Shown here: positions 13,139 through 23,421 of the stretch, piece by piece | Layout of the letters: every line of letters starts with the position of its first letter | Position numbering within the stretch: the first letter of the stretch is position 1 | Assembly: GCF_048771995.1 (NCBI RefSeq) | Contig: NC_133050.1 | Span: forward strand, 7,302,501-7,366,500 | DNA length: 64,000 nucleotides | Origin: Taeniopygia guttata | Lineage: Eukaryota > Chordata > Aves > Passeriformes > Estrildidae | Direction: 5' to 3' | Position numbers and translations under genes: made by a program | The notes under the pieces: generated by a model | The model's database searches: none | Seen by the model: only the letters and a program-made list of their open reading frames with translations | What the model was told of the DNA's origin: nothing

Positions 13139-14353
13139 ATGTCCACCAGCACCCGCAGCCACGCCGGCAGCCAGCAGCTCCCGGGGAACTGCACCCTGGA
13201 GAAGGCCCTGAAGACCGTGGTGGATGTGTTCCACCAGTACAGCATCCGCCAGGGCCAGGCCGACCTCCTGAACCTCAGCGACTTCAGGACGCTGCTGACG
13301 GAGCAGGCGCCCGCCTTCCTGGGGACCTGCGTGAGTGCCGGGGGACAATCCCACGGGGATGGGGCTCTGGGGGACACGGGGCACTGGGGGGTTCCATCAC
13401 ACCCGGTCTGGGGTCACTCCTGCTCTGATTTTTTTTTTTTTCTGATTTTTTTCAAGGCCCAATCCAAAGATTCTCTTGTTGATGGCAGATAAATTGTTGT
13501 GGAGTCTTTGTCAGCAATCTCGCTCTGGCTCTGGTTATGATCCGAGCCGTCGTTTCTAATGGTGTAAAAATTGGTTTTGGAGATCTGTAGGATGAGAAAA
13601 TCCCTTTCATTATCAACAGAGGATCCCTCTTTGAGGTCCCATTGAAATATGAGACCAAACAATTGCATTTTTTCTCCCAACACCACAAGAAGAAACAGCT
13701 GTGGCCTTTCTCAACTTTCTCATCTTTCTCTCAGCTCTGAGAGCTCTGGGGCATCTAATGTTGCAGTCTCCTCTCAATGAGTTGAAAAGTGGTGCAAGTT
13801 CATTGTTGGTGATTCCCAAAACTGGCCCGGCCCAATTGATTTCTCCTAAAAGCCGCTGTGTCCCCAGCCACAGGGGTTTGGGACAAAAGCCTTGGGACAA
13901 ATCCTCTGGGACAAAATCAGGCCCCTGTCCCACCTTGGAACCCCCTGTCCCAGCCCCCTCCTCCCCCAGCACCTCTGGGGTGATCAAAGCCACCCAAAAT
14001 TAAACCTCTGGGGTTCAAAGCCACCTAAAATTAAATCTCTTGGGTTCAAAGCCTCCCAGAATTAAACCTCTGGGCTTAATTTGGGGCTAAGGGCAAGGGA
14101 GGGGAGGGCTGCGACATCCAAACCCTTCCCAGGGCAGCTCCGGGGTGGATCCAGGGATGTGACCTCACCTTTGTGTCCCCAAATTCAGAACAGGAACCAG
14201 GCTGGCTACCTGGACAAGCTCTTCCAGGAGACCGACCTGAACAAGGACAAGGAGCTGAGCTTTGAGGAGTTCACCATCGTGCTCAGCAAGCTGGCCGACG
14301 ACGCCCACCGCATCAGCCACGGCTCCGACCGCTGCGGGCCGGACCAGGACTGA
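13139..14353 (+). CDS. Calgranulin-like S100 protein
   Basis: Coding exons are 13139-13330 and 14189-14353 (GTGAGT donor at 13331, AATTCAG acceptor at 14188, phase 0), giving 118 residues. A Ser/Thr-rich N-terminal extension of about 18 residues precedes the core (LEKALKTVVDVFHQYSIRQG). The second EF-hand has D80, N82, D84, E86, S88 and E91. H32 and D42, with H104 and H108 (HRISH), reproduce the interdimer zinc-site pattern of the S100A7, A8, A9 and A12 group. There is no His-rich tail; the protein ends SDRCGPDQD. It is closest in style to its neighbours at 9 and 17 kb, but its one-to-one mammalian counterpart cannot be assigned. Intron 2 holds an old retroviral fragment. The polyadenylation signal AATAAA at 14630-14635 sits at the end of a minisatellite that forms most of the 3' UTR. 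Confidence 0.87.
13441..13995 (-). mobile_element. Fossil endogenous retrovirus pol fragment (class II / ERVK-like)
   Basis: On the - strand the translation carries ELAPLFNSLRGDCN and PRALRAE, resembling the reverse-transcriptase connection region of betaretrovirus-like elements. It is a broken partial copy lying wholly in intron 2 of the S100 gene. Its 5' end (13925-13995) resembles 15519-15597. Confidence 0.55.
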
Positions 14354-14444
14354 GCCCGGCGTGGGAAACGGGAGAGGGAAGCTTCGGGAATTGGGCTCTG
14401 GCTGCTCCCTGCCTGCCTGGAACAGCCCCTGGAGCAGCCCCTCC

Positions 14445-14625
14445 GATTTGGGATCCCAGTTTGGGATGGGTGACCCTCCAGTTTGGGATCCCAGTTTGGG
14501 ATGGCCGATTCTCCAATTTGGGATCCCCATTTGGGATGGGTGACCCTCTAATTTGGGATCCCAATTTATGATGGCTGATTCTCCAGTTTGGGATCCCAGT
14601 TCGGGATGGGTGACTCTTCAATCTG
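14445..14625. repeat. GTTTGGGATCCCAGTTTGGG minisatellite, copy 3 (3' UTR)
   Basis: About six units in the same orientation as the 10.9-kb array. They occupy the 3' UTR between the stop codon at 14353 and AATAAA at 14630. Confidence 0.9.
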
Positions 14626-14639
14626 GGACAATAAAGCAT

Positions 14640-15229
14640 CACTTGAAGTTCTCGGAGCCTTTCCTGTCTCTTCATCCATCCGGGGGGTTGAAGGAAGGAT
14701 GGTTTTGTTGAGGAAGGATGGTTTTGTTGGGAAAAATCCTCATGAAGCAAAATGTTCCCAGTGCCCGAAATCCCATGGTTTGTGTTTGGGATTTCAGGAT
14801 ACGTCCATGATGATTTTCTGCTGTTCTGGGAGAGACACAGAGTCCAGACACTTCCATGTCTCAACCCTGCAACATCCCAAACATCCCAAACCCCAAATCC
14901 TGGATCTCTGGCACTGGGAATGCTCTACTTGATGGTGATTTGGGAAGTTGGGGTATTGGGGTGTTGGGATATGGACCCCAGGGGGACAAAACAGCTGCTC
15001 TGCCCACAGCAGCCACTCTCCTGCCCCAAAAGTGCATTTTGAAAGAATTTTGCAGCTCCAACCTCGGGGTGTCCCTGCGGGCACTTCCAGCAGATGCTGA
15101 GCTGCTCCTGTTCCGCTCCATGGATCCCTGGCCGAGCCTGGGCCTTGGGGACAGCTGGGCAGGGAGGTCGCCCTGCAAGAGCCACCAAAAGGGTGCCAGC
15201 ACCCGTCCCTGTGACCCTCAGCACTGCCA
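14640..15229. other. Intergenic spacer, no gene seen
   Basis: Unique-looking sequence without S100 or EDC coding signal. Short CATCCCAAA tracts occur near 14870-14900. Confidence 0.4.
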
Positions 15230-15600
15230 CTTGAACCCCATCCTAAAAACCCCAAAATTCTACTTTTTCCGCCCTGTGTTAATTCGACTACCACACAACT
15301 CAAACCCTTGTGGCTTGTAATTCCTCACACAAGGTTGGCAACTTTTTCCACTGGCTAAAATTGAAGCCACAGCTGTTTTTGACTTCGTGCCAAGGCCTCC
15401 GAGCCCCTGCCAGGGTCTGGGGACAGCCAGGGCAGCCAGAGGGATGTGCTGGGTTCCCACAGCCGGGCACCTCGATGCCCACTGCCCACCCACACCTGGG
15501 GGTCACCCCTGGCTCGGGCCCACCTTGGAACCCCCTGTCCCCCACCCCCTGAGCCCCACCCTGGCACCTCCGGGGCGATCAAAGCCACCCAAGGAGGTTT
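15230..15600 (-). mobile_element. Fossil ERV fragment (3' internal region plus LTR edge)
   Basis: The reverse complement matches 25822-26040 closely, including TGTGGTAGT.GA.TTAACAC at the LTR edge and TAGAATTTTGGGGTTTTTAG. It is a broken, partial, antisense copy of the element inserted at 25.8-26.4 kb. Confidence 0.6.
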
Positions 15601-15826
15601 CCTGAAATTGCACCAAAGCCCCGCAACGCCGCGGCCGCTCCCGGGTTGTGAAACGCCCCCGCGGTGCCCGGACGTCCTGTTCTGCAGCAGATCCTGCCCG
15701 TGGTGAAAGCAGAGCGCCCAGAGCAGGGCTGGGGGCTGGGGGTGCAGCATCCCGGGCTCCTTTCACCTGGGAAAGGCCTCCGAGATCGACTCCAGCCTGG
15801 GGTCTGCTCACCCAGGCCATGTCCGG

Positions 15827-16163
15827 TGTTGCCCTGATTTTTAAAAGCGTTAAGTTGTCTTTTATAGTTCTTTTGAAAGTTTTAAAGTTCTTGTAAAACT
15901 TCTTTAACCTTCTGATCGTGTTTTTATGTTGGAGAGTCAGAGTTCCCACACAGTTTCATGGATGAATAGAATAGTTTACATATTTCTCTGTAAATAGAAA
16001 TGATTGATTGATCTTTGGACCAGTGTGGTTGGAGAGGTGGTAATTCCATCCTCCAATCCACAGTCACCTCTGGAATTCTATAAATACCAGATGTTTGAGT
16101 AAAATTGGGGTTTTTTTTCTTTTGAACTTACCAAGCATCTGCGCACTCATTTTGTGTCCAACA
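15827..16163 (+). mobile_element. Solo LTR of an endogenous retrovirus (ERVK-like)
   Basis: Starts TGTTGCCCTGATTTTTAAAA and ends TTGTGTCCAACA. It has a TATA-like CTATAAATACC near 16078-16088 and an AT-rich U3, which fits an avian class II LTR of about 340 bp. No internal sequence is attached on the right. Its family is inferred from general resemblance. Confidence 0.6.
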
Positions 16164-16430
16164 GCGACAGTCCAGCCCTTCCTTGGACACCTCCAGGGAT
16201 GGGGACTCCAAACCTCCGTGGTCTGGTCGTCCTTTCCAGGAGGAAATTCCTGCTGGAATCCTGCTCCTTGCTGCTGGTGCCCTGTGCCAGCTCCTCTGGA
16301 GCTCCTGAACTCGCCCCAGGCTTTGTTTTGGCTTCCACCCCCGAGCTGGGCAGGTTCAACATCCAACAAAGCCCAGACGAGCTGCTGAGTCAGCAGGCAG
16401 CTCATGTGGATGAGGGAACGCTGGAAAATC
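16164..16430 (-). mobile_element. CR1 LINE 3' fragment
   Basis: Antisense CR1: CCTTGGACACCTCCAGGGAT, GGGACTCCAAACCTCCGTGG, then TTTCCAGGAGGAAATTCCTG. It abuts the solo LTR. Confidence 0.7.
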
Positions 16431-16439
16431 TCGTTTTGC

Positions 16440-17096
16440 TCCCAAAACGGGGCAGCTGGGAGCCGCCAGGGCCAAAACAGCAGCACCAAAAGCCACAAAG
16501 GCAGCGCAGAGCCCCGGAAAGCGAAACCCGAGCGCGCCTTTCCGCCACACCTGGGCTCTGCGGCTCAGGGCGCACCCGGGCTGGGAGAACCCAACTTGGC
16601 ACGGGTGGGACGGAGCCCCTGGAGCCGAGCCAGGCCGGGAACACGCCCGGATCATCTCTCGGGGTTCCTGCAGGCAGGGCATGGCCCCGGTGCCGCCGGC
16701 GCCCCGGTGTCACGCGGGTGGCACTCGGCGTCCTGCTGCGGGCTCGGGGATTTTGGAGGATTTTACCAAGCTCAGGGGTGCACCAGAGTGGGGACATCTT
16801 GGGATCGTGGGTGTGTTTCTCCCCCTGGCATCAGAAAACAGCCCCGGGAAGGAGAAAAATGTGGAAAAATCCCAAATGAAATGTTTTTTGGTTTTTTTTT
16901 CACCCAGAGCTGGTGGAGAATCCCAGCAGGTGAGGGGACAGGGCCACCCCCGAGGCCACCTGAGCCCGTGACACCCCGAGCTTGCGGGAAAAGCCACAGA
17001 GCCCCTTTTGGGGAACTTCCCGGAGCCTTGAGCAATGCCAGGGGTGTTGTGGGGCCAGCCTGGAGCGGGATGGGGACGTTTCACAACCGGCTCGGC
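16440..17096. other. Upstream region of the MRP126 gene
   Basis: Unique GC-rich sequence. TGAGTCA (AP-1-like) occurs in GCTGCTGAGTCAGCAGGCAG at 16380-16399. No coding signal is seen. Confidence 0.4.
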
Positions 17097-17162
17097 TATA
17101 AGAGACCCTGAGGTGGCACCTGGCCCCGCGCCCGCCCCAGGAGACCTCGCTGCGGTGGCAAG
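17097..17162 (+). promoter_or_regulatory. TATA-like box and leader of MRP126/S100A9
   Basis: TATAAGAG starts at 17097, about 66 bases before the start codon. Unlike the other S100 genes here, the first exon carries the start codon. Confidence 0.65.
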
Positions 17163-18403
17163 ATGAGCAAGGCAAGTGCAGGGGGTGTTTGGGGTGTCCG
17201 TGCTCTTTTCCAGGTCATCCGAGGGGTGAGGATCCCCAGGAGGCTTCTCTTGGTCCCAACCCCACGTCCTGGCGGAGCAGAACCATCCCCAGCGCCCGTG
17301 AGGAGAGAGGTTCCTCCTGCAAGAGCTTCCCGACTACCAGAGAGGCGCCTGGATGTCAGATCTCCTGCTCTGTGTCCCCACTGAGGGTTTTGGGGTGTTC
17401 TCATCTCCTCTGTGTCCCTACTTAGGGTTTTTGGGGTGTTTTCACCTACTCTGTGTCCCCACTGATGGTTTTTGGGGTGTTCTCGCCTGCTCTGTGTCCC
17501 CACTGATGGTTTTTGGGGTGTTCTCACCTGCTCCGTGTTTGTTATCAGCTGCTCTGGTGGGGACCAGGCCCATTTTGGGGACAAATCATCTCAGAGCTCT
17601 CATCTGTTGGTTCATGGAGGCCGCGAGGTCCTTCAGCCTCCTTGGAGAAAACACCAACAGCTCCAAAAAGGAACATTCCCCCCCAGAAAAGAAGGGCTGG
17701 GCCCAACCCCGTGCTCCCAGATTTTCCTGTCTCGTTGGCGTGACCGTTTCTCTGCAGGGCCAGCAGAGCCAGGAGCCGCTGTCGGAGCTGGAGAAGGCCA
17801 TGGACGTCATCATCGACGTCTTCCACCAGTACTCGCGGCGGGAGGGGGACAGGGACACCCTGACCAAGAAGGAGCTGAAGCTGCTCATTGACAAGCAGCT
17901 GGCCAATTACCTGAAGGTGAGGGTGCCTGGGTGTCCTCGGGGTTTGGGTTCCTGCTCTGCCCTCCTGCCCAACCGCCCCACCCCAAACTTTCTCCGTGAA
18001 GGAACCCTCACAGCTCTCATCCCCTCATCCCCTTCTCGGCAAAATCCAGCCGCGTGTTGCCCAAAATCTCCTTTTTCCCCTGGAAGCCACACCACAAACT
18101 CTCCCCAAATCCCATTTTCCGTTGGAACTCACCTTCCTAAAGCCAAGGGAAAGTTTTTTCCACCTGGGGTGGGGGAAAAACCGAGGGGATTTTGCCCTCA
18201 CCTTGCCCCCTCCTCCTTGGCAGCACGTGAAGAGCAAGGCCACCATCGACCAGATCATGAAGGACCTGGACGTCAACAAGGACGCCCAGCTCAGCTTTGG
18301 GGAGGTGATGCTGCTGGTCACCCGCGTCACCTGCGCCACCCACGAGCACCTGCACGAGGTGGAGGACCACCAGCACCAGCACCAGCACCAGCACCACCAC
18401 TGA
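17163..18403 (+). CDS. S100A9: MRP126 / S100A9 calgranulin
   Basis: Three coding exons: 17163-17171 (only Met-Ser-Lys), 17758-17916 and 18224-18403, all joined in phase 0, giving 115 residues. The first intron has the donor AAG|GCAAGT, a GC-AG intron; the acceptor is CTCTGCAG. The joined start MSKGQQSQEPLSELEKAMDV matches chicken MRP126 (recalled as MSKGCQTQGPLSELEKAIDV), which supports this start. The core HQYSRREGDRDTLTKKELK and the second EF-hand (D72, N74, D76, Q78, S80, E83) are intact. H26, D36, H96 and H100 match the zinc-site spacing, and the tail ends in (HQ)n HHH. MRP126 is the single described avian calgranulin of granulocytes and inflamed epithelia. The polyadenylation signal AATAAA is at 18533-18538. 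Confidence 0.92.
17365..17540. repeat. Tandem repeat in intron 1 of MRP126, about 55 bp x 3-4
   Basis: Units read CTCTGTGTCCCCACTGATGG then TTTTTGGGGTGTTCTCACCTG. Confidence 0.85.
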
Positions 18404-18549
18404 GCCCCTTCCTTCCCCTCCGAGGGCTCCTGGAGCTTGGAGAAGGTTCCGGAGCTGAATCCAGCCTCAAATCCCTCCCTCCTTCCTCCCCTTCCTCCTC
18501 CTCTTCCTCCCGGCGCCGTGGTTCTGCTGCCAAATAAAGATTTCTGAAG

Positions 18550-19305
18550 CTCTCCGTGGGTTTTCCTGGGTTTTTCCTCTCCTAAATCCCCTTTTAGGAC
18601 AGGCTGCAGGTTCCCAGGGCTGGGGTGGGGGCCTGGGAATTTGGGACTCACCGCAGCAGCTTCTGCGCTCCAGAGGTTGGGATTGCACCAGGATTTGATA
18701 GATTTTTGCATTTCCAACTGGAAAAAAACCCGTATTTTGGCCTGGAAACTCTGCACAGGTGTCCTAAACCTGAGCTGTGGTGGTGAGCCGGGGCTGGGAG
18801 GAAGGATGGGGAGGGATGAGCACAGTTTTCTCTAGGAAACCCCTTTTTAGGGCATTTTTGCTCCACAGGTGGTGGTGGTCAAGTTAAGTTTTGGGCAGCT
18901 GAGCTCTGTGTGGAAAAGAACGTGAAACAACCCAAATCCCTCACTCAGAACACCCCAAATTTTCACCAAAAAGGGTGAGGGAGAAGGTGTCTGGGAACAT
19001 CGATGGGGCTTCCCAGGCTCTGGATTCCCAAACCACTTTTGGGGCAGGAAAAGAACCGGAGCTGATTTCCCAAGGGTGACTCAAAGCCCTGAAACCGCCC
19101 GGCTCCGGGAAGGAACCTTCCAGAAGCTTCCCCAAAGCAGCAGAGCTGAAGCAAGACACAATTAACACAAGACTTCCCCAGGTTTGCTTCACCCCAGGTT
19201 GCTTCAGCTTCCTCTGGAGGCACTTTTGACACCGAAAATGTCAAATTCCTCCTAACGGGGGAAAATCTGCTGCAGGAACAGATTCCCTCAGTTCTGTGCC
19301 CTAAA
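18550..19305. other. Intergenic spacer, no gene seen
   Basis: Unique sequence between MRP126 and the telomere-like tract. No coding signal or clear repeat. Confidence 0.4.
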
Positions 19306-19309
19306 TAAG

Positions 19310-19845
19310 CCGAGGTTAACCTTAAAACTGAACTTAGACCTAACTCAAACCTAAATATAACCCTAACCCAAACAGTAACCCCAAACCTAGCGCAAACCCT
19401 AACCCTAAAATTAACCCTAACCCTAACCCCAAACCTAACACAAACCCGAGCCCAAAACCTCAGCTTTGCACAGAAAATAGGCCAGAGTTAACCCTAAACG
19501 TGACCAAAACCGTAACACTAAACACAAACCTAACCTAAACCTAACCCTAACCAAAAACCCAACCCCATCCCTAACCCTAATTCACCCTAAAACTACACCT
19601 AACCCCAAATCTAAACCCAACACTAAATCTCACACTAAACCTAAACCGAACCACAAAACTAACCCAAACCCTAAACCTACCCCTAACCCCAAATGTAATC
19701 CCAACCCTAACCCTAACCCAAACTCTAACCCTAACCCTAACCCTAATCCCAAACCTAACCGTAACCCTAATCCTGACCCTAACACTAACCCAAACCCTAA
19801 ACTTAACCTTAACCCTAACCCTAAACCCAACCCTAACCCCATTGT
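19310..19845. repeat. Degenerate telomere-like (CCCTAA)n tract
   Basis: Over 500 bases of CCCTAACCCTAACCC mixed with CCAAACCTAA and ACACTAA variants. This is an interstitial telomeric-type repeat. The CCCTAA strand is the + strand and the copies are strongly diverged. Confidence 0.9.
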
Positions 19846-20289
19846 TATTGTCATATTGTTATTACAATGATATTTCCATTATAATAATAAACACATACAA
19901 ATTCATGTACATTCAATGCAAAATTTTTTTTGGTAAAGGTTTTTTTAAATTAAGGTGTACAACCACCCTGCAGCTCTTTGGGGTCTCTGGAGCAGGGGAA
20001 GCCCCCACAGCTCCCCCAGGAAGGACACGCCAGCCTTGGGGACAGGGATTTGCAGCAGGTCGGGATTTTTGGGGGGCTCTGGGGGGTCCAGCCCCACCGT
20101 CCCCATGGGGAGCAGCCCCAGGATGGAGCCTGGCGTGGTGGAGACTACACAGAGCAACATTCCATTTTCAGAAGGCTTCAAATCCCGTTTTCATTCTTTT
20201 TTCATGCTTTTTATACCTTCCCACAAAGCTCATAAATTTACTCATTGGTCAGGAGAGACAAACAAAGTGCTCATTGGAACAGGCAGCTG

Positions 20290-20625
20290 CAGGTTTCTCT
20301 TATTCTTTTTTCTCTTATTTTCTCTTATTTTTATCTTATTTTCTCTTATTTTTATCTTATTTTGTCTTATTTTCCTCTTATTTTCTCTTATTTTTCTCTT
20401 ATTTTCTCTTATTTTCCCTTATTTTTCTCTTATTTTCCCTTATTTTTTTCTTATTTTCTCTTATTTTGTCTTATTTCTCTTATTTTTTCTTATTTTCTCT
20501 TATTTTCCCTTATTTTTGTCTTATTTTTTCTTATTTTATCTTATTTTTTCTTATTTTCTCTTATTTCTCTTATTTCTCTTATTTTCTATTATTTCCTCTT
20601 TCTTTCTTATTTTATCTTTTACTTT
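20290..20625. repeat. (TTATTTTCTC)n low-complexity array
   Basis: About 33 copies of a 9-11 bp unit TTATTTTCTC with TTATTTTTC and TTATTTCTC variants, a pyrimidine-rich tract on the + strand. Confidence 0.93.
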
Positions 20626-20639
20626 CTCTCTCGGTTTCT

Positions 20640-21190
20640 CTGTCAAGGACCTCGGTGGAAAACCCTTTCAGGGGTGAACATGGATCAAACTTCTGATCAG
20701 ACTTCTCTCTGCCTCACAGAAGTCGCTGTAAAAACCTCTCCCCCAAATCCCCAAATCCTCAAATCCTGAAGGATCCCGAGCTCAGCTCCCCGAGCCTGGA
20801 GATGTTTTCCAGCCCTGAAGGACTCCGGGATCCTGCTGCCACCTGCTGGGATGCGACACTTGGAGAGGCCACCAGGTCCTGCCGGAGCTCGCCACGGGCG
20901 CTGCGACCACCCCGACCCCGGCACGGCCCCGTCCTGCCCTCCCCGCTCCTCCTCCAGCGCCGAAATAAATCGGATTATTTGGATTTATGCGTCGGAATTT
21001 TGGGCCGAGCTGTTGGTGCGAGACCACCCGCCCATTTTCAAATGTCCCAAATTCCTCTCTCCTCACCCTAAATGTCCTTGGAGTGGCCCCGGCAGCTCCT
21101 CACGCCCCTGACCCCCTCCCAAAGCCCAGGTACAGACCCCAGATTTGTTCCTACAGAGCCACCCACACCCACAACCCCAGGGCTGCCTGC
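20640..21190. other. Intergenic spacer, no gene seen
   Basis: Unique sequence; no S100 or EDC coding motif. Confidence 0.4.
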
Positions 21191-21194
21191 CTGT

Positions 21195-21578
21195 GGGGTC
21201 GGTGCTCAGCGATATGCCAATGCTGTACCCCCAAATTCTGTGGGGTCGGTGCTCAGCAATCTGCCAAGGCTGTGCCCCCAAATTCTGTGGGGTCGGTGCT
21301 CAGCGATCTGCCAAGGCTGTGCCCCCAAATTCTGTGGGGTCGGTGCTCAGCGATCTGCCAAGGCTGTGCCCCAAATTCTGTGGGGTCGGTGCTCAGCGAT
21401 CTGCCAAGGCTGTGCCCCCAAATTCTGTGGGGTCGGTGCTCAGCGATTTGCCAAGGCTGTGCCCCCAAATTCTGTGGGGTCGGTGCTCAGCGATCTGCCA
21501 AGGCTATACCCCAAATTCTGTGGGGTCAGTGCTCAGTGATCTGCCAAGGCTGTGCCCCCAAATTCTGTGGGGTCAAAG
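21195..21578. repeat. 47-bp minisatellite (GGGGTCGGTGCTCAGCGATC)
   Basis: About eight highly similar copies of a 47-bp unit containing AAATTCTGTGGGGTCGGTGC and CAGCGATCTGCCAAGGCTGT. The high identity between units suggests recent expansion. Confidence 0.95.
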
Positions 21579-21949
21579 GTGCTGCTGCCTGTGACCGCCC
21601 CAAACCCACCCCGAAGGGAATCGCCCCCACCCCAAAAGCTCCGGGGGTCCCCAAAGAGGGAGAGCAGCCAGGGCTGATGCCGCCTCCCCAAAAGCAGCCA
21701 GGGGCCTGCAGGGACTTGCAGCCTCTTGCCTCACCCTGCTGGGAAGGAGAATTTGGCCCCAGCCCGCGGCCCGGTCCCGCTCCCTGCCCGGCGGGACGGG
21801 GGCGGCTCTCCAGCCCGTCCTGTCCCGGCCGCGGAGATGCCGAGCGGGATCCGCCCCTATCCCAGACCGCGGCCGGGGAGAAGGAGCCGGGCTGGGAGCG
21901 GCCCCGGCCCCCGAGCGCTTCCCGAGCCCTGGGGATGGGTCAGGGGCTG

Positions 21950-22350
21950 GTCCTGGCTCCATCGGGGCAGGATCAGAGCCTGGGCACGGCTCCATCAGGG
22001 CAGGATCAGAGCCTGAGCCCAGATCCATCAGAGAAGGATCAGAGCCTGAGCCCAGATCCATCAAGGAAAGATCAGAGCCTGGGCATGGCTCTGTCAGGGC
22101 AGGATCAGAGCCTGCTCCTGGTCCTGGCTCTGGTGGGGAAGGATCAGAGCCTGGGCACGGCTCCATCGGGGCGGGATCAGAGCATGAGCCCCGATCCATC
22201 AGAGAAGGACCAGAACCTGAGCCCAGATCCATCAGGGAAGGATCAGAGCCTGGTTCTGGTCCTGGCTCCATCAGGACAGGATCACATCCTGACCCCAGAT
22301 CCATCAGGACACGATCACATCCTGACCCCAGATCCATTGGGACAGGATCA
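21950..22350. repeat. Minisatellite, about 30 bp (GGATCAGAGCCTGAGCCCAG)
   Basis: About 13 units GGATCAGAGCCTGAGCCCAG plus ATCCATCAGGGAA, with GGCTCC and GGTCCTGGCTC variants. Confidence 0.92.
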
Positions 22351-22840
22351 CAGGGGTGTCCCTGGGTGTCCCCACCGTGCCACCACTGCCCTGCCAGCTC
22401 AGGGCTGCTGCTCCTGTCTCACCACAGCAGCCCCAGCTCTGCTGCCCTCGCCTGAGCTGGGCCAAGGTGCCTCCAGTCTGGTCCCAGGGACATTTGGGAC
22501 AGCCTAAAAATAAGATCAAACCCCCTTTTCCTGCAGCAGTTCTTCTGGTCTGTGACAATTTCTAAACTTTGCCCGTGAACTCACAAACCCCTTGGGTTAC
22601 AGAGAAAAAAAAAAAACATTTAGGAGATGTGAAATGCAGTTTTACGCAGGAAGGGAACATCTGGCTGGCTTTTCTGGGCACCCAAGGAGGCGCAGAGCCC
22701 TTTGTCCCTGACCTACATACAGCTGTGCAGGTGTGCTGTAAACATCCTCGGAGCAGCAGCAGAACGAGGGAGGCTCCCCTGGCAGGAGGCAGCCAGGGAA
22801 CAGGACTGACCAGAAGGAATCCTCTCCTCCTCCCACCCCC
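22351..22840. other. Upstream region of EDKM
   Basis: Unique sequence upstream of the presumed EDKM exon 1. AAAAATAAGA at 22506-22515 is the nearest AT-rich TATA-like word but is too far away to be convincing. Confidence 0.35.
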
Positions 22841-22859
22841 GAGCCGCCCGGAGCTGCTC

Positions 22860-22902
22860 CCAGCTGCTCCCACCATTCCCAGCCCGGCCCCGGCGGATGC
22901 AG
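22860..22902 (+). promoter_or_regulatory. Candidate non-coding exon 1 end of EDKM
   Basis: GGATGCAG|GTGAGCC provides a good donor at 22903, about 500 bases before the acceptor of the coding exon. The promoter itself is not clear. Confidence 0.4.
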
Positions 22903-23194
22903 GTGAGCCTCCGCCGCTCCTTTTCGGCTTTGCGATGAGTTTTGGGTTCCCTCGGAACTGGTTTTACCCGGCAGGGCTCAGCCCCGGCGGCAGCAGGACG
23001 GGCTCAGCTCCCGGGCGGGAGGCTGGAGGCGCTTTCCGCAGCCGCAGGAGCTGATTCATTCACCCCACAAGTGCCGGGATGCTGACGGGGAGCAGCTTCC
23101 CTTTCACTGAACCGGGGAAAGTGGAGAAATGAAGGGAATTAAGGTGAAAGTCCTCAGAGAAACTGGGGGGAAAAAAGTTTCTTTTTACCTTTGG

Positions 23195-23375
23195 TGGAAT
23201 CAAACGCAGGAAGGCTGGGGCAGGATGCTTGGGATTTTTGGAAGGGATGTTTAGGATTATTGGAAGGGATATTTGGGATTATTGGAAGGGATATTTGGGA
23301 TTATTGGAAGGGATGTTTGGGATTTTTCGGAAGGGCTGTTCGGGATTTTTTGGAAGGGGTGTTCGGGATTTTTGG
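23195..23375. repeat. Short repeat (GGAAGGGATATTTGGGATTA) with shared flank
   Basis: About seven copies of a 22-25 bp unit TTGGGATTATTGGAAGGGAT. The preceding flank CAAACGCAGGAAGGCTG is shared with 29340-29370, so both loci carry the same repeat-bearing element. Confidence 0.75.
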
Positions 23376-23421
23376 ACAGTGACTGTGGCCTCAGGTTCTG
23401 CTCCTCTCCAGGACTGGAGCC

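Noticed and set aside
21195-21578. Regular 47-bp direct repeats resembling a CRISPR array
   Set aside because: There are no unique spacers; the units are contiguous tandem copies, and the genome is vertebrate.
21072-22507. A 506-codon + strand frame over two minisatellites
   Set aside because: The translation is repetitive, with no EDC ends, no promoter and no splice sites; the 47-bp and 30-bp arrays explain it.
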